From: Neurospora tetrasperma FGSC 2508
Lineage: Eukaryota > Ascomycota > Sordariomycetes > Sordariales > Sordariaceae
Assembly (NCBI RefSeq): GCF_000213175.1
Contig: NW_009799099.1
Location: forward strand, 1,558,015 to 1,622,014
Reading direction: 5' to 3'
DNA: 64,000 nt
The number at the start of each line of letters is the position of its first letter. Positions within the stretch are counted from its first letter, which is position 1. The notes beneath the pieces are model-generated. The model made no database searches and was not told the DNA's origin. It was given only the letters and a program-made list of their open reading frames with translations. Below, one piece after another: positions 49,243 through 61,800 of this stretch. The position numbers and the translations under genes were made by a program.

Positions 49243-50321
49243 ATGCTGCCGTCGATACGACCGCCCATTCGGGCTTCTTCCTCAGTACTCTCTCTCCTCA
49301 CCGGTTCAGCAATACGCACCACCACTTCCTCACAGGCCACATGTCGACTCACCTTCCAACGACGGACACTTTCCCAGGGGCACAATGTCGTCGACCAAAC
49401 GCCACCTCCCAACCCTGGTTCAACATCGGCCGGCTCCGGGATAAATTATAATTTACCTCCATTATCATTCTCTTCACATGATCAACATCAGCACTCCCAA
49501 GAAGACCACCAACAACATCACCACCACCTACCACCACCCCCTCAAGGCTTCTTTTCCCGCCTCCTCCACGCACTCCGCACCCACCCTGTCACCCTCCTCC
49601 TTTCCTCCCGGCTCCAGCACTTTGACCAAGTTCTCGGCTCCCCCTACCACCGCCTCCTCTCCCACCCCTTTCGGATGCTCTTCTCCACCTTCAAGCTGCT
49701 CGCTTTCACCCACCTCTTCCTCGAACACGTCCTCTCCATGGCGCCGGCCTCCGGCCCCTCTATGCTCCCCACCTTTGAAGTGGTGGGCGAGTGGCTCGTT
49801 GTGTCGCGGTTCCATAAATATGGGAACGGAGTGAAGGTGGGCGATCTGGTGGTTTATCAGATTCCTGTTAGTACGAGTGGGGAGTTGGGGGTGAAGAGGA
49901 TCATGGGGATGCCTGGGGATTATGTGTTGGTTGATACGCCGATGGCGGGTGGAGGGACTGTGGAGGGGGAGGTGTTGGGGGACAGGGGCGGGCCCGGGGA
50001 GGGGGATGAGGTTATGATTCAGGTATGTTTTGGACTCTATTCTTGGTGATGATGAGCACATGGTGCGAATGGGTGGACTGGGGCGACGACGTAAAGTGGA
50101 ACAAGTGTTGCTAACGAACGTGGTAAATGATTTAGGTACCGGAAGGTCATTGTTGGGTGGTAGGCGACAACTTGACGGCCTCGCGCGATTCGAGGACGTT
50201 TGGCCCTGTGCCACTAGCACTGATCAGGGGCAAGGTGTTTGCCAAAATTCAATCGAACTGGCTCCCTAAATTGATAAGAAACCCTTTGGAGAGGGTAGAG
50301 CTTGAGGAGGCACTGGCTTGA
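49243..50321 (+). CDS. imp1: Mitochondrial inner membrane protease subunit 1 (Imp1)
   Basis: Two exons, 49243-50022 and 50136-50321, phase 0 (GTATGT donor, TTTAG acceptor, 113 bp intron), 321 aa. It starts with a basic mitochondrial presequence (about 1-45). A His/Gln-rich and Pro-rich linker (about 75-100) separates this from a hydrophobic anchor (about 145-166). The signal-peptidase-like domain has the catalytic serine in SGPSMLPT (Ser173) and the catalytic lysine in GVKRIMGMPGDYVLVD (Lys218), then EGHCWVVGDNLTASRDSRTFGPVPLALIRGKV in exon 2. The KRIxGMPGD block and missing Imp2 features point to subunit 1. Imp1 works with Imp2 as the inner membrane peptidase that trims sorting signals of intermembrane-space proteins. 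It is longer than the yeast enzyme (190 aa) because of the N-terminal extension. Confidence 0.92.
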
Positions 50322-51003
50322 TGAGATACCCATACCCAAACGAAAATAGAAGCAAGCCTGGAGGCAATCCCATGAGTTCGAATCCTTCACCCTCCCGCCT
50401 TGGGTTGTTCCCCATGAACACTCCGGAAAAAGTCCACGACAGCTTACTTCATTTGAGCTGAAAAGTCAGGAAACTAATATCCTATAGTACTCTCAAGGGC
50501 TGATAAACTACATATTCACACTCGAACCGAGACCAGTGCCGGATATGCCTTCGCAAACGCTACCTCATTTGTTTGAATAACACCAAACGAAACAAGGTGA
50601 AACCCACAAGCAAAGAGGGGGGATGGTGTTCTGGCGAACTATATAGATTAGGTCTGCAGGCTGATCATCCACACCGAACAGCCGGAACCACGGCACGGTT
50701 TTCGTTATCGGTACAAAAAAAAATAACCCAGGTCGAGATACGCAGACAAAATCGCACGCAACCCTTCATGTCCATCAGCCTCTCCTATTTGGCCATAATT
50801 GTCACCCCTTCGAATGGTCGCTCCCTGCAAATACAAAACCCCACGACTTCCCTCCCATGTAATCAATCCATTACTGAACAATGCTGCGCCGCAAACTCCA
50901 CGCCAATCCTATGCGAAGTACCTCAAGCCAGTCGAAAGCAAGATGAAAGATGCCAGCAAATTGAGGAGGGTTGAGAAGAAATATAACCATCAACCTCTCC
51001 CAT
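50322..51003. other. Convergent 3' region IMP1 / VAC8
   Basis: 682 bp. No gene recognised; a lone B-box-like string is treated in the rejected list. Confidence 0.5.
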
Positions 51004-53064
51004 TTAACCCTCGATGTGGGCTTTGGCATTTCCCTGGCCGAGGAGCTCCAAGCACCGCTGTGCAAGGCTGACCACTTCACCCTCGTCATCGTCCTCCAGT
51101 TCGTTATCCGACTCAATCTGGCGGTTCGCAAGCTGTCTAATCATATCCACAATGTCGTTCGATTTTCCAATCAGCCCAATAAGCTTCTTGTCTTCAGATT
51201 CGAGGAGCTGCAACAGTGTCCAGATCGCAATGTGTTGAAAAGTGGCGTCGCCGCTAGCGAGGAATCTGCTCAAGTAGCCGTGGATGCCATCGCTTGGCTC
51301 GTTCCAGTTGTGAATGAAAACACTGTAGTCGCCCACTGTTCGTTCGTCAGCATGTCAGGCCCAGAAACAACAGTTCATCAAGGATTTTACTGACCTTTAG
51401 ATGACAGGTTACCCAGAGCCGCAGCACTGTTTCCTTGAACCTCGATGCTAGGTGACTTGGTAAGAGGAATCAAAACCTCAAACACACCGAGCTCCAAAAG
51501 ATTTGTCTTCAGTTCATCACTCAGCGCCAAAACGGCAATGGCTGCCGTCATCTCCGACTGTACCGTCACTGGAACCTCGAGCACCAACTGCTTGCACTTC
51601 TGTACAGCGCCAGCCTCAAGCACCAACGCCTTGTTCCTGTCCGAGCTCGCTGCCAAGTTTCTGAGGGTTGAGATAGCATGACACTGGATCTCCTCGTTAT
51701 CGGTCGACCCTAAGAGGTCAACCAATGGTTTCAAAAATCCTGCCTCGATGATGGGAGACTCGTTCATTGGGTGGATCGAGATGTTTCGAATGCAGGCAAC
51801 AGCCGACAAAATGAGCGGTAGATACGACGACTGAAGAAGACGGAGAAGGGGACCGAGACCGCTGGCGCGAACGATTTCCAACTGGTACTTTTCGTCCGAG
51901 GCGAGATTCCGGAGTGCCAAGGCGGCCTGGCATTGAACCTTGGGTGAAGAGGAGTCCATCAAGTTGACAAGAGACTGAACAAGCCGAGGCTCGGTCTGCG
52001 CAAGCTTCCGCCTGTTATTGGCGTCGACGGCAATGTTGCTGAGGGCAGTAGTGCAATAATACTGGACGTCGACATCAGTGGAAGACAGTAACTGAACCAA
52101 CACAGGGATCGCGCCTGCATTGACCAGTTGTTGGCGATTTTCATCTATCACGTGTTAGCAATGTCTAGACAACGTCCGTCACGGTACAAGCCTACCAGAG
52201 TGTGTCATGTTTAGGAGAGCGCCAGTAGCATTGCGTTGAACTCTCATGTCCCTAGATTTGGCGAGTCGTGTCAATGGTCCCAGAGCCCCGGAACGTGCAA
52301 TCTTGGCCTTGTTGTCTTCGTGCGTGGCCAAGTTAGTGATACACCCAACAGCGTTACACTGAACTTCGACGTTGGGCGACATCATTTGACGGATAAGGGG
52401 GGCCAGACCACCGAGCTGGACGATCAGGACCTTGTTGTCGGCTGTTCTCTTATTAGTCATCTCTACCGCACATAGACACCTTCGGGAGAAGCACCTACTG
52501 TTTACGGCAAGGTTCCCCAGCGCCGCGCTGGCTGCCCTTTGTACCTCGATATCGGAGTTTTGGAGAAGGAAGAGGATGGGTTCAAGAGTATCCCGGTCAA
52601 CTGCCCGCACATCTAGCATGAGCAAGACAAAGTTAGCAACCCGAAGACCAAGACAAAGGGTCCTGATACAGTGTCTCCAACGCTACGTACCTCGCTCGGT
52701 GATTTCAGCAAACGTCAGACTTGCACTCCTTTGAAGATCAATGTTCTCCGAGTAGACGAGAGTGCTCAGGGCGCGTAGGGGCTCTCCGGAGAAGAAGTCG
52801 GTCTCTCCGCGCTACACAAGTGTTAGCGCTTCCGTGATAACGCAGGCAGATATCGGTACGCATACATTTTCGAGATATTGGAGGAGGTCGGCAACAGCCT
52901 CCCGCTCGCTGTCAGCGAGGACGTTATCATACAAACCGTCGCGGGATTTGCCTGACGGGTCCTGTTAGCTTTACTGCACGCATCACATATACATAAACGG
53001 AAAGGGAAGAAAGGCATTCAGGGCGTTACATACCTCCGCAGCACGAGGAACAGGAAGCACCCAT
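51004..53064 (-). CDS. vac8: Vacuolar armadillo-repeat protein Vac8
   Basis: Seven exons: 53064-53034, 52951-52866, 52811-52691, 52612-52499, 52441-52196, 52144-51395 and 51335-51004, total 559 aa, the usual length. Exon 1 is ten codons, [10 protein letters not shown], carrying the N-myristoylated Gly2 and the palmitoylated cysteines that anchor Vac8 to the vacuole. Exons 3-7 hold about eleven armadillo repeats of the ALxNLA type (for example [60 protein letters not shown]). The C-terminal acidic stretch and ending are complete. Vac8 works in vacuole inheritance, nucleus-vacuole junctions, homotypic fusion and selective autophagy via Atg13. Introns are 57-82 bp, mostly in phase 1, with GT-AG ends throughout. 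Confidence 0.95.
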
Positions 53065-56000
53065 GGCTGCTGAGGGACGCGAAGCGATCTGCCGTCAACC
53101 GCGATGTACAACAGAGAAGCCGGGCGCTTTTGGATGATGCCGCAAAGTGGTGGTGGCGATGATTGTTGTGGTGGAATGCCGGGGAAGTCGACTCGGAGGG
53201 CGCCCCGGTGTTGTCGTTCTGGGTCCGGCAGGCGGTCGGTGGTGTGCCCTGGTCGGTGGTCGGGAGTCGGATCGGTCGCTCCACAACAAAGTGGACGGTG
53301 GACGCAGGGGGGTTCTTGACGTTTGCGAGGGCCGCGGGGGCGAAGCGAGATCGACGATACAAATGATTAAAGACAAAGCAGCTAAAGCCAAAGCACGCCT
53401 CAAACGGAGCTCGGAGTATTGCGAGTTCACTGATAATGTGAAGAAGCCTATGTGTTCTGATGGCTGACGACGCAAAATTCGAGGGACGGGGACGATGTCG
53501 AGCGGGAACGGGCAACGAGACACGGTGTTGAATGATTTTCTTTTTTGGGGGGTTTCTGGGGAGGGATTGTTGGGTTGCGTGAGGCAGCGGGACAGCGGAG
53601 AGGCTGGAAGGAATCACGGTCTTCACAAAGAGATGGAAGAACAAGCACAGAGAGGCCGCGCTATGTACCAAGGAGCACCGCTCACTCCACTCACTGCTTG
53701 GTTGCGAAATGGATGGAAGCACGACGGACACCTCACGGACAGACAATATGGATCACGCTGCCTTGCCCCCGGTGCTGCTGCCCTTCGTTGTTGTTAATCA
53801 ATGCGAGCAAATCTGTTGAACGGGGACCGGCGGCAGAGGCATGAATGATGGGTGAGCGGCGTCGAAGCTGCCACTGCCTCGCAATCGCGCCCTGCCCACT
53901 GAGACCCGAATCACAGAGCGCACCATTACACATACACCCCACAGGGCAGCGAGGCAGCTTCCAGGGCCCGGGCGTCTGGGGGAAAAGTGGGTCGTGCGCT
54001 GAGGTGGCACCTGCGGTTGTGGATGCTCCTTGCGACTGGACCTAGAGTAGGGTGCCACTGGATTTGATGTCATCACCACAACGACGACGCCATCCTCCAT
54101 CCAGGCTTGCCAGGGCCCCAAATTAGGGACGAAGGCGCGTAGAGTATGTAGAAGATACTGTAGGTACCTACTTACTGTAGTGTTTCCATTGATGGGTTGC
54201 AACCATTCATTCCCTTTCTTTCTAGAGCTTTTGAGTCTTTCTCTTTGCCGAACAGCGGGTAGTATCTCCTGTCGGATCTTTCCACTCTCAATAGGTAGTG
54301 TCCTCCAGTGTAGTATCCTGGTCCAGCCGCATCACAAGAACAAGTCACCTCACCCACTATCACAACCACACAGGCTGTGACTCTGTATACTGCAACTGAA
54401 GTGTACATGACCTTTGACCTTTCATTGTCTCCGACCCAAAGATTGTGTGGTGTCTCAGCACCAGGGAATACCCGATTCGTGTACTCTGTCGTACATACAA
54501 GGGAACTTGGGGGTCTAGGTGGTTAACGGATCTACCGGTCGCTGTGCCGTGTTTCGCTCAAGACCAAAAAGTGACTTGATGCAGTGACGACCGTTCAGTG
54601 TCAGTTAAGTTAGGAAGTAGCGTGGTGGTGTTAGATACCTACGTATCTTGTCATCTCATTTCTTTGATCGCCATGCCACCTGGATTGATTTGTTTTCTTC
54701 AGGCCTGGGCACGTTCATGGAATCGTGGCACGTTAATGGCTTGCTTCAGTTGGCCAGCTATATGACCATAAGGAGCTATAGGAGGTGGGAGTGAGCAGCC
54801 TGGCGTTGGTGAATGTTTACACAGCATGATGAACGTTCAACATCTGAAACATGGACATAGCTTCCCACATCTTGTACTGCGGTTGCGAGCCAAAGTAAAA
54901 CCCCCTTGTCACGTACCTGGCACGGACCACCACAGCCAACGCTTCGTGAGCACTGTGTGGTCAACGACCTGGCCCACGGGTTTAACTTACCCATATCACC
55001 ATAGTATTTGCAAAGACATCGGAGATCTTGCTCCGCAAGACGCAGGTTGCAGTTCTAGACACCTTATTCAGAACCACTGGAAGATATACTCTTGCTTTTC
55101 GCATAGCCTATATGACTGTGGGTTCCTCTAGGGAGAGGCTGGTAATTTACTTTTGTTTTCCATTCAGCAACGGCTTTGAAGAGAGGACCCGGTTGGCTTT
55201 CATCACAGCACACAGTATCGAGATGGCTGGAGGGTACACAGGATAGAGGAGTTCAGAGCAGGAAGGGCATGTTCAATAGTGATGGCACTGTTCAAGTCAA
55301 CTTTCATGTACTTGTTCCAGATTTGAAGCCGTTCAAAACACGACCTAGAAAGTGTAGTATGATTTGCCAAGCGATGACACTCTCAACACACATTGTACAT
55401 ATCAATCAAAGTGAAGAGCAACCTTTGTAAGATGTACGCCGGTCTCGGTCACGAATCAAAGGTCGAAAGCTTTATCTACACGTGTGGATCCTTATCGCTG
55501 CCCAGCACCTTGCACCAAAATTACCTGAGGGGTCGGGTCCGGGATTACCTACCTAGACCAGACCGAAACACCCCATAGCTGCCGTCGTTATATTGGTGGA
55601 CGCCCGATAAACCTGGAATGGAACTGGAACCGGCCCAGCGCAAGCAACAAGCATCCCCTCCTCCGTGACAGGCTCCATTGTTGTGTAGCGCTCTGGCAAC
55701 CTAGGTGGAGGGAGAACTTGACTCCCTGGTCAACGCCGACTTCTGGCCCGCTCCGTCTACATTCAAGTAAACCACTGCTTTATATCACCATCCCTTTCGC
55801 TCTCGAGTATTCCGTACATCACCGCCGAAACTGCCGTTGCGGTGAATCCACCATTTTGCCTCCGAACGGGTCAACCGAATACAACAAAGGAACGGCTAGA
55901 TTCAGCTACCGTACTAATTCCCGTCCATCTCAGTCGATTGCGCCCAAGTCCTCCAACTTGCGACGACTGCCACCTACCTCTAGGTCATCCAACTACTAGG

Positions 56001-56380
56001 TCGCTTCAACTTTCTTGCCCTTCTTTTTGCGTCTCTTGGCTATCATCCAGACGACGCCCCTCCGCCTTCGTTACTTTGCACTTCGCGGTCGGCAGTTACA
56101 CACAACTATACACCTCTGTCAAATCCAATTGAAGTCGAAAGCCGAGACCGCCCACGGATTCGGAAACCAAGGGAACAGGACAGGACACGGTCAAGGGGCT
56201 GAAAGGAAGAAAGGGGATATCCAAGATATCAGTATAGAAACGGACCCTTAATTACACCGGTTGAAAACTGTGGGTGGACGGCGCGTCCATACTCCGTCAA
56301 CGGAAGCAAAGCTCCAAGTACCAGGCAAGACAGAACTGCAACGGGGGTCCTTCCCCAATGTATGTTCCACGACGGCGATA
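53065..56380. other. Long divergent intergenic region VAC8 / SNF4 (3.3 kb)
   Basis: Carries the promoters of both genes. Directly left of SNF4 the plus strand turns C/T-rich, a fungal leader pattern. No gene is supported: the Arg/Pro-rich minus-strand frame at 53018-53746 is an open frame upstream of VAC8 without domain features. TAGGTACCTA motifs occur near 54165. Confidence 0.45.
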
Positions 56381-56381
56381 A
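56358..56381 (+). promoter_or_regulatory. Seven-codon uORF overlapping the SNF4 start codon (UAAUG)
   Basis: ATG at 56358 opens a frame of seven codons (Met-Tyr-Val-Pro-Arg-Arg-Arg) closed by TAA at 56379-56381; the final A is the first base of the SNF4 ATG. A second upstream ATG (56362) overlaps the gene in another frame. If the transcript starts upstream, this arrangement could limit initiation or allow reinitiation. Confidence 0.6.
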
Positions 56382-58036
56382 TGGACGACTCTTGTACTCC
56401 CCCTGACCAGGCGGCTTCTGGTACCGGCAGTGATGCCGCCGGTGTTTCTCCCCAGGCTTCCCAACCTTCCACAGCTTCAGCTGGGAACAGCAATACCGAT
56501 CCCAATCTCAATGGCCCATTGACGCTCCGACCTGGTCACGAGCTGCCTTTCGTTGCGCCATCATCCTACCTTCGTCCCAAACCAAGCAGTCGCACAATGC
56601 CAGATAAGACGTCAAATCCCCTGGACAAGGACCAGATGCAGGGTCTGGTGAGCATCCCATTTCCGAGACAGCACACCCATAATCTTCCTTACCATCAATC
56701 CATTCTCCCTTGACTTCCATCCACATGAAAATTCCATGGCCCCAAGCTGCCGCTGCCAATCTAGTCCGGTCGAACCCTTCCGGCTCGGTTGGCCTCTATG
56801 CGGGATGCCGGCGTCCATGGCCCTAATCCTTGCTCATGATATGCCGTCAAAGGAGGCAGCTTGGCAAAAACAGAAAAGAAAAGAAGCACAAGAAAATAAC
56901 AACACACAATCAGCATTTGTTCATGAGCTTCTCGCTGACTGACCATTGATGCAAACAGAGAGGTATTCGCGAGTTCCTCAAGGTCCGCACCAGCTACGAT
57001 GTCTTGCCGCTTTCCTTCCGCCTAGTCATACTCGACAACGATCTCCTTATCAGGAAAAGCCTCAATATTCTGATCCAGAACGGTACGATAACAAGGCAAA
57101 ACTAGCTTGGCCAGTGTGGTGATATTGTGGTGCTGACCGTCCTCATTTAGGCATTGTCTCGGCGCCGCTCTGGGACTCGCGCAACGGAACCTTTGCTGGC
57201 TTGCTTACTAGCACCGACTACATCAATGTCATCCAATATTACTGCCAGTTCCCCCACGAAATCGATCAAGTCGACCAATTTCGGCTGAGTAGCCTTCGAG
57301 GTGAGTGCCATCATCAGGGACTATCGAGGTTCTCTCTTGCGGGGCGTCAGGCTGACGAGTAATGCATGTAGATATCGAAAGGGCCATTGGTGTTCTGCCG
57401 CTCGAGACCGTATCCGTCCATCCCATGCGCCCATTGTACGAAGCCTGTCGACGAATGCTTAAAACGCGAGCTCGGAGAATTCCCTTGATCGACACGGACG
57501 ACGAGACAGGCCGAGAGACTGTTGTCAGTGTTATCACACAATACCGCATCCTAAAGTTCATCGCTGTCAACAACGAGCAGCACACGATGTTGCTAAAGAA
57601 GCCCGTGAGGGAGATTGGCTTGGGAACCTACACCGACCTTGCTACGGCGAACATGAACAGCTCCGTTCTGGATGTCATTCACCTCATGGTCAAGTACAAC
57701 ATCTCGGCTGTGCCAATTGTCGACAAGGACAACCGAGTTATGAATCTATTTGAAGCCGTCGACGTCATCCCTTGTATCAAGGGGGGTGCGTACGACGAGC
57801 TGACAGCGACTGTTGGCGACGCCTTGTCTCAGAGAGCTGAAGATTTCGGGGGGATTTACACGTGCAGCGAAGAGGATCGCCTGGACTCGATATTCGAAAC
57901 CATCCGAAAGTCTCGAGTACATAGGTTAATTGTTGTTGACGATGACAGCCGCCTCAAGGGAATCATCTCTCTCTCGGATATCCTCAAATACGTATTGCTC
58001 TACGGCGAGGAAGAGGATGACCTACAGGAGTATTAA
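56381..58036 (+). CDS. snf4: AMP-activated protein kinase gamma subunit (Snf4)
   Basis: Four exons, 56381-56647, 56959-57082, 57151-57300 and 57372-58036, give 401 aa. Splice sites are GTGAGC, GTACGA and GTGAGT donors with AACAG, TTTAG and TGTAG acceptors; intron 1 is long at 311 bp. The first 89 residues are a Ser/Pro/Thr-rich tail. Then comes the family core [20 protein letters not shown] and [20 protein letters not shown], with four CBS repeats (two Bateman modules) ending in [20 protein letters not shown]. These bind AMP/ADP/ATP and regulate the Snf1 kinase in glucose sensing. The C-terminal acidic tail is complete. A uORF abuts the start codon. Exon 1 to 2 joining depends on the family pattern QGL-RGIR. 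Confidence 0.94.
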
Positions 58037-58889
58037 ATGGGAACACGAAGATGGGGCGGCACTTGTCTTGGCCTTAGGTTGGCTATAGGATGGTATGGTT
58101 TTGTTTTGCATTGCATGGCGCTTTTGTTTTTGGAGGGTATGTCGAATTAGTGGAACACTAGGGTCGTATATTCTTACATCCTCGATGGGCGACATAGATG
58201 GAATCTTCTCTTATCCTGGAACACGGCAAGAGGAGGTGCTGTTATGGCTGAACAATGGCTTACTAGTGGTCCTGCTCTTAAGATTCCTCTTCCATTCCAC
58301 CCTGTCCCTTACAGCACTGGATTGACGTGGCCACTTCGGTCGTGATGTTCAGGTAGTGGTGAGCATATATACCTGCTTGTAGATATGGATACCTAGTAGG
58401 TAGTAGGTATTTGAACGTTCAACTAACAATGAGGCAGGTCTAGATGAGAATGTACTCGCCTTGAGTTTTAGCCAGCGCAATGGCGTCGGCTATAAATTAC
58501 TATCTAGGTAGAGGTAGTTGTTAGGCAGTGTAAGGCGACTCGGCGATGGTGGTGATTGTCACTTTTTTTTTCCTTTGACACCAGGTCGCTCGCTTCCTAG
58601 TTGGTTTCACGTCTCTTCTACTCATTGCTCCACCTACCTCTTAGGTGGGTTATCAGTCTCTTCGGGAAGGAACAGGTTGGACACAAAGAGCGACATGAGA
58701 ATACGGGAAGCAGCAGTTTACGACAAACGACACGATGCTTCAATCCATGCTCTGGGCTTTTCTGGAGGGCGTTCACAAAGCATCATCAGTTTGCAATCAC
58801 TTTGGATATCTTGTCGTACTATCGCCTCTCAGATACCTTCTTCTACTTGTTTCGACGTCTGTATATCCTCCAAAAAAAAAAAAAAAGGC
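58037..58889. other. Intergenic between SNF4 and the RhoGAP gene
   Basis: Holds the 3' flank of SNF4 and the promoter and leader of the RhoGAP gene, which ends in an A-run before the ATG at 58890. TAGGTA-type motifs near 58385-58410. No gene recognised. Confidence 0.45.
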
Positions 58890-61800
58890 ATGCAAAACTA
58901 TCATTACGAACCCGACCGGGCATCCGTTGCATCGGTCGGTGCGCCCTCAACCCCCAACAGCCTCTTGCCCAGACGCGTACCCAAGAGAGGGCAGACAGAT
59001 GAAAGGTCAAGTACATGGCGCGGTATCCCTCAATCCGCCACAGCAGGTCAACTTCCAGATCCTGTGGCATATAGGCGTGCGAGCAGAAGCAGTGCGACAT
59101 GGACATCATCCAGTGGCGATGTCGGAGGCTACTCCGATGCAGACGAACTCCAAGATCGAGGAGACTTTGTGCGAGAGTACAATAGACTCGCAGCCAAGGT
59201 TAGCTAACCCGCACCTTTCGACTGTTCGTGTTGACAAGCCCACTGACTAGAGGTTATAGCATGGGCTCCGCCTACTTCCGCCCAACGATGATGGCCCTTC
59301 GTCGGTAAGTGGCCGTTACCCCTGGTGACTGTATGGACCGCTGACCAACACGATAACCAGAGAGAAGCAACACCAAGTCCACACAGAAGAGGATGGTTTT
59401 CCCGCACATTCCGGCGCCACCCGTCGGGCGCCAGTAATGCCAGCTCAGCAAAATCAGGACGCTCAGAACGAAAAGCAAGCCACAGACGGAGCATCAGCGA
59501 TCTAGCATCACAGTTGGTACATCCAGCGAAGCGAGACATTCTGAAAGACGAAGATTTGCAATCCCTCGTCCGTTTGTGCGGCAAGAGCATGTTCTACCTG
59601 CCGTCGGAGTATGCGCCCAGCTCCTTGATCCTCCCAACATGCCTTCGCGCAACCGCCCAATATCTTGTCCAACATGGTAAGAACTACAAACCTCAAACCT
59701 CCACACTAGTGAGGCATTTACTGATGGTTATACAGCTACGGAGACACGTGGTGTCTTCAGAATTCCAGGCTCTGTTAGAGTGGTTGATGCCCTCTACGAC
59801 TATTACTGTGCTGAAGGAGATCCGGACGAGATATCTAGCACAACACGCTGCCCAAACCTCCCGGTCCACATCAAGGCCGGTGTTCATGACGTTGCTTCGG
59901 CATTCAAGCGTCTTCTTTCTGGGCTTCCTGGCGGTATCCTTGGATCCCTCACGCTGTTTGACGCTATGGTCTCCATACATAGTCAGTTAAACGGAGATCC
60001 TGAGGCCACGAGAACCAAGCAAACCAAGCTTCGTGCTAGAATGATTGCGTTGGCAATCGGTAGTCTTAGGTCTCAGTTACGTCGTGAGCTGATATGTGCA
60101 GTTTTTGGTCTCCTGTGCTTGATCGGACGCGTTGCCGAGATAGCACCCCGTGAGGATGAATTTGGCAGACCACTGCCTACAGCAGACTTGATGGGCTACA
60201 ATGCTCTAGGCATTGTCTTTGGGCCGCTCCTGGTTGGTGATCTTCTCAACTCTTACTCGATACGAGGTTCTAGTGTCCATCTTATACTCCCCCCAGTGAG
60301 CCCACCGCCCAACTGCAAGTGGGAACAGAGGAAGTACAAGCAACCAGAGGAGGCTATCGCCCATTGCTTCCCAAATATGGACAAAGTTCATGTTGCCAAC
60401 AGCATCGCTGAGACGCTTATAACGAATTGGCGAGAAGTTGTCAAGCAAATGAGGAGCCTCGATGTGTTGAGGGTAGTTGGATCGGGCATGACCGATCATT
60501 GTACTTCACGGAAGGGATCATTGCGTGCTTCCGTCTCGGAGCCCTTTGTCTTACGGAAGCCTCTTGAGTCTCAACAGAATTGTCCGCAGACATGCCCTTT
60601 TCAAGTATCGGAATTCCCTGTTCTTCCAAGCCCGACGCCCGAAACTGGTATGTCCACCTTCATCCAAACGTCGTTAGTCTCTTGCTGACCTGACAACTGA
60701 CCAGGTGGACGAGGACCTAGTGGAGGACTACGAGCAAAAAGACCTCGACCTACACTTATAATTCCTCGACAGCGTCCAAGATCCTCGCGGTCACCGTCTC
60801 GAGATCAACTCAATACGCCCGGGCCTGTAGTGTTACTGTCGCCTACCATGGAGGAGCCTTCTGGAGGTGGTGCGTCTCTTTCGGAGAGACAATCAAAAGG
60901 CTCAATTACATGTGCCGACGAAACATCAGCTTGCCAACACCGTGAGGGGCAGCAACTTGGCTCTGGGTATGTCGAAAAGAGACAAACAGGGCCCTTGACT
61001 GAATTACGAACTGTCAAGGCTGATTCAGAAACACCCCGGGCCATCAGACGTAGGGGCAGCCTGACCAAAAGCTGCACAGAAGGACGCGATGTCCATCCAC
61101 CGGTCAGCTTCCGCGACAGAAATGGAAACAAGAGTGAAGGGAATGCGCCGCAGTCAGTTTTTGATACGCCAATGACGAATACCCCACCCCCGGGGGACCG
61201 CGGCTCTGTGCCAGAAGACTTAGAGCCGACTCCGAGACCATCTGTGAGAGCCCCATCACAGGACAGAATGTCTATAAGCAGTTGTCGAAGGGATGCAAAT
61301 GGAATGCTTCCAGACGGAAAGGTCAACCTCAAGAGCTCGGGACACAGGTTTTCGAGGTTTCCAGTTTGGAGACGGAGAGAGAGATCTGACAAGTCGACGG
61401 ACCCGGTTGAATCAGCTGCAAAACCTCCCAGTCCCATCACAGCCTCATCTGGACGCTCTTCTCTCCAAAAAGGTCGACGAAGACTGTCATTTCATTTGAG
61501 GGAATCGACAACAGCAGCTTCTGAGGAGGAAAGGGCGGAACAGCAAGTCGTTGATCCCTCTCAAATTCCAATGGAGCATGCAGCCGGCGCTGAGGAGACT
61601 TCAAAGCCAAGTGTCAAAACTCACCATTATGCTGGCGGCCCTTTTAGCCACTTTGCAACGTTAAGCCGGGCTACTGGCCGCATAGCTCGACCAGATCGAA
61701 GTCAAGAGGCTCCCGGTAAACCGACAACGGCACACGATCAATCGCATGCAAAATCGCGGGCAAGGTCGTTAGCATCGAAGATACCTCGTGCACGGAAATC

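Noticed and set aside
50375-50385. AGTTCGAATCC, a perfect tRNA B box
   Set aside because: The flanking bases cannot form a T stem and no acceptor or D arm is found upstream.
53018-53746. 242-codon minus-strand frame upstream of VAC8
   Set aside because: It runs into the VAC8 leader, is Ser/Pro/Arg-rich without domain features, and conflicts with the VAC8 first exon, which has the clear lipid-anchor motif.
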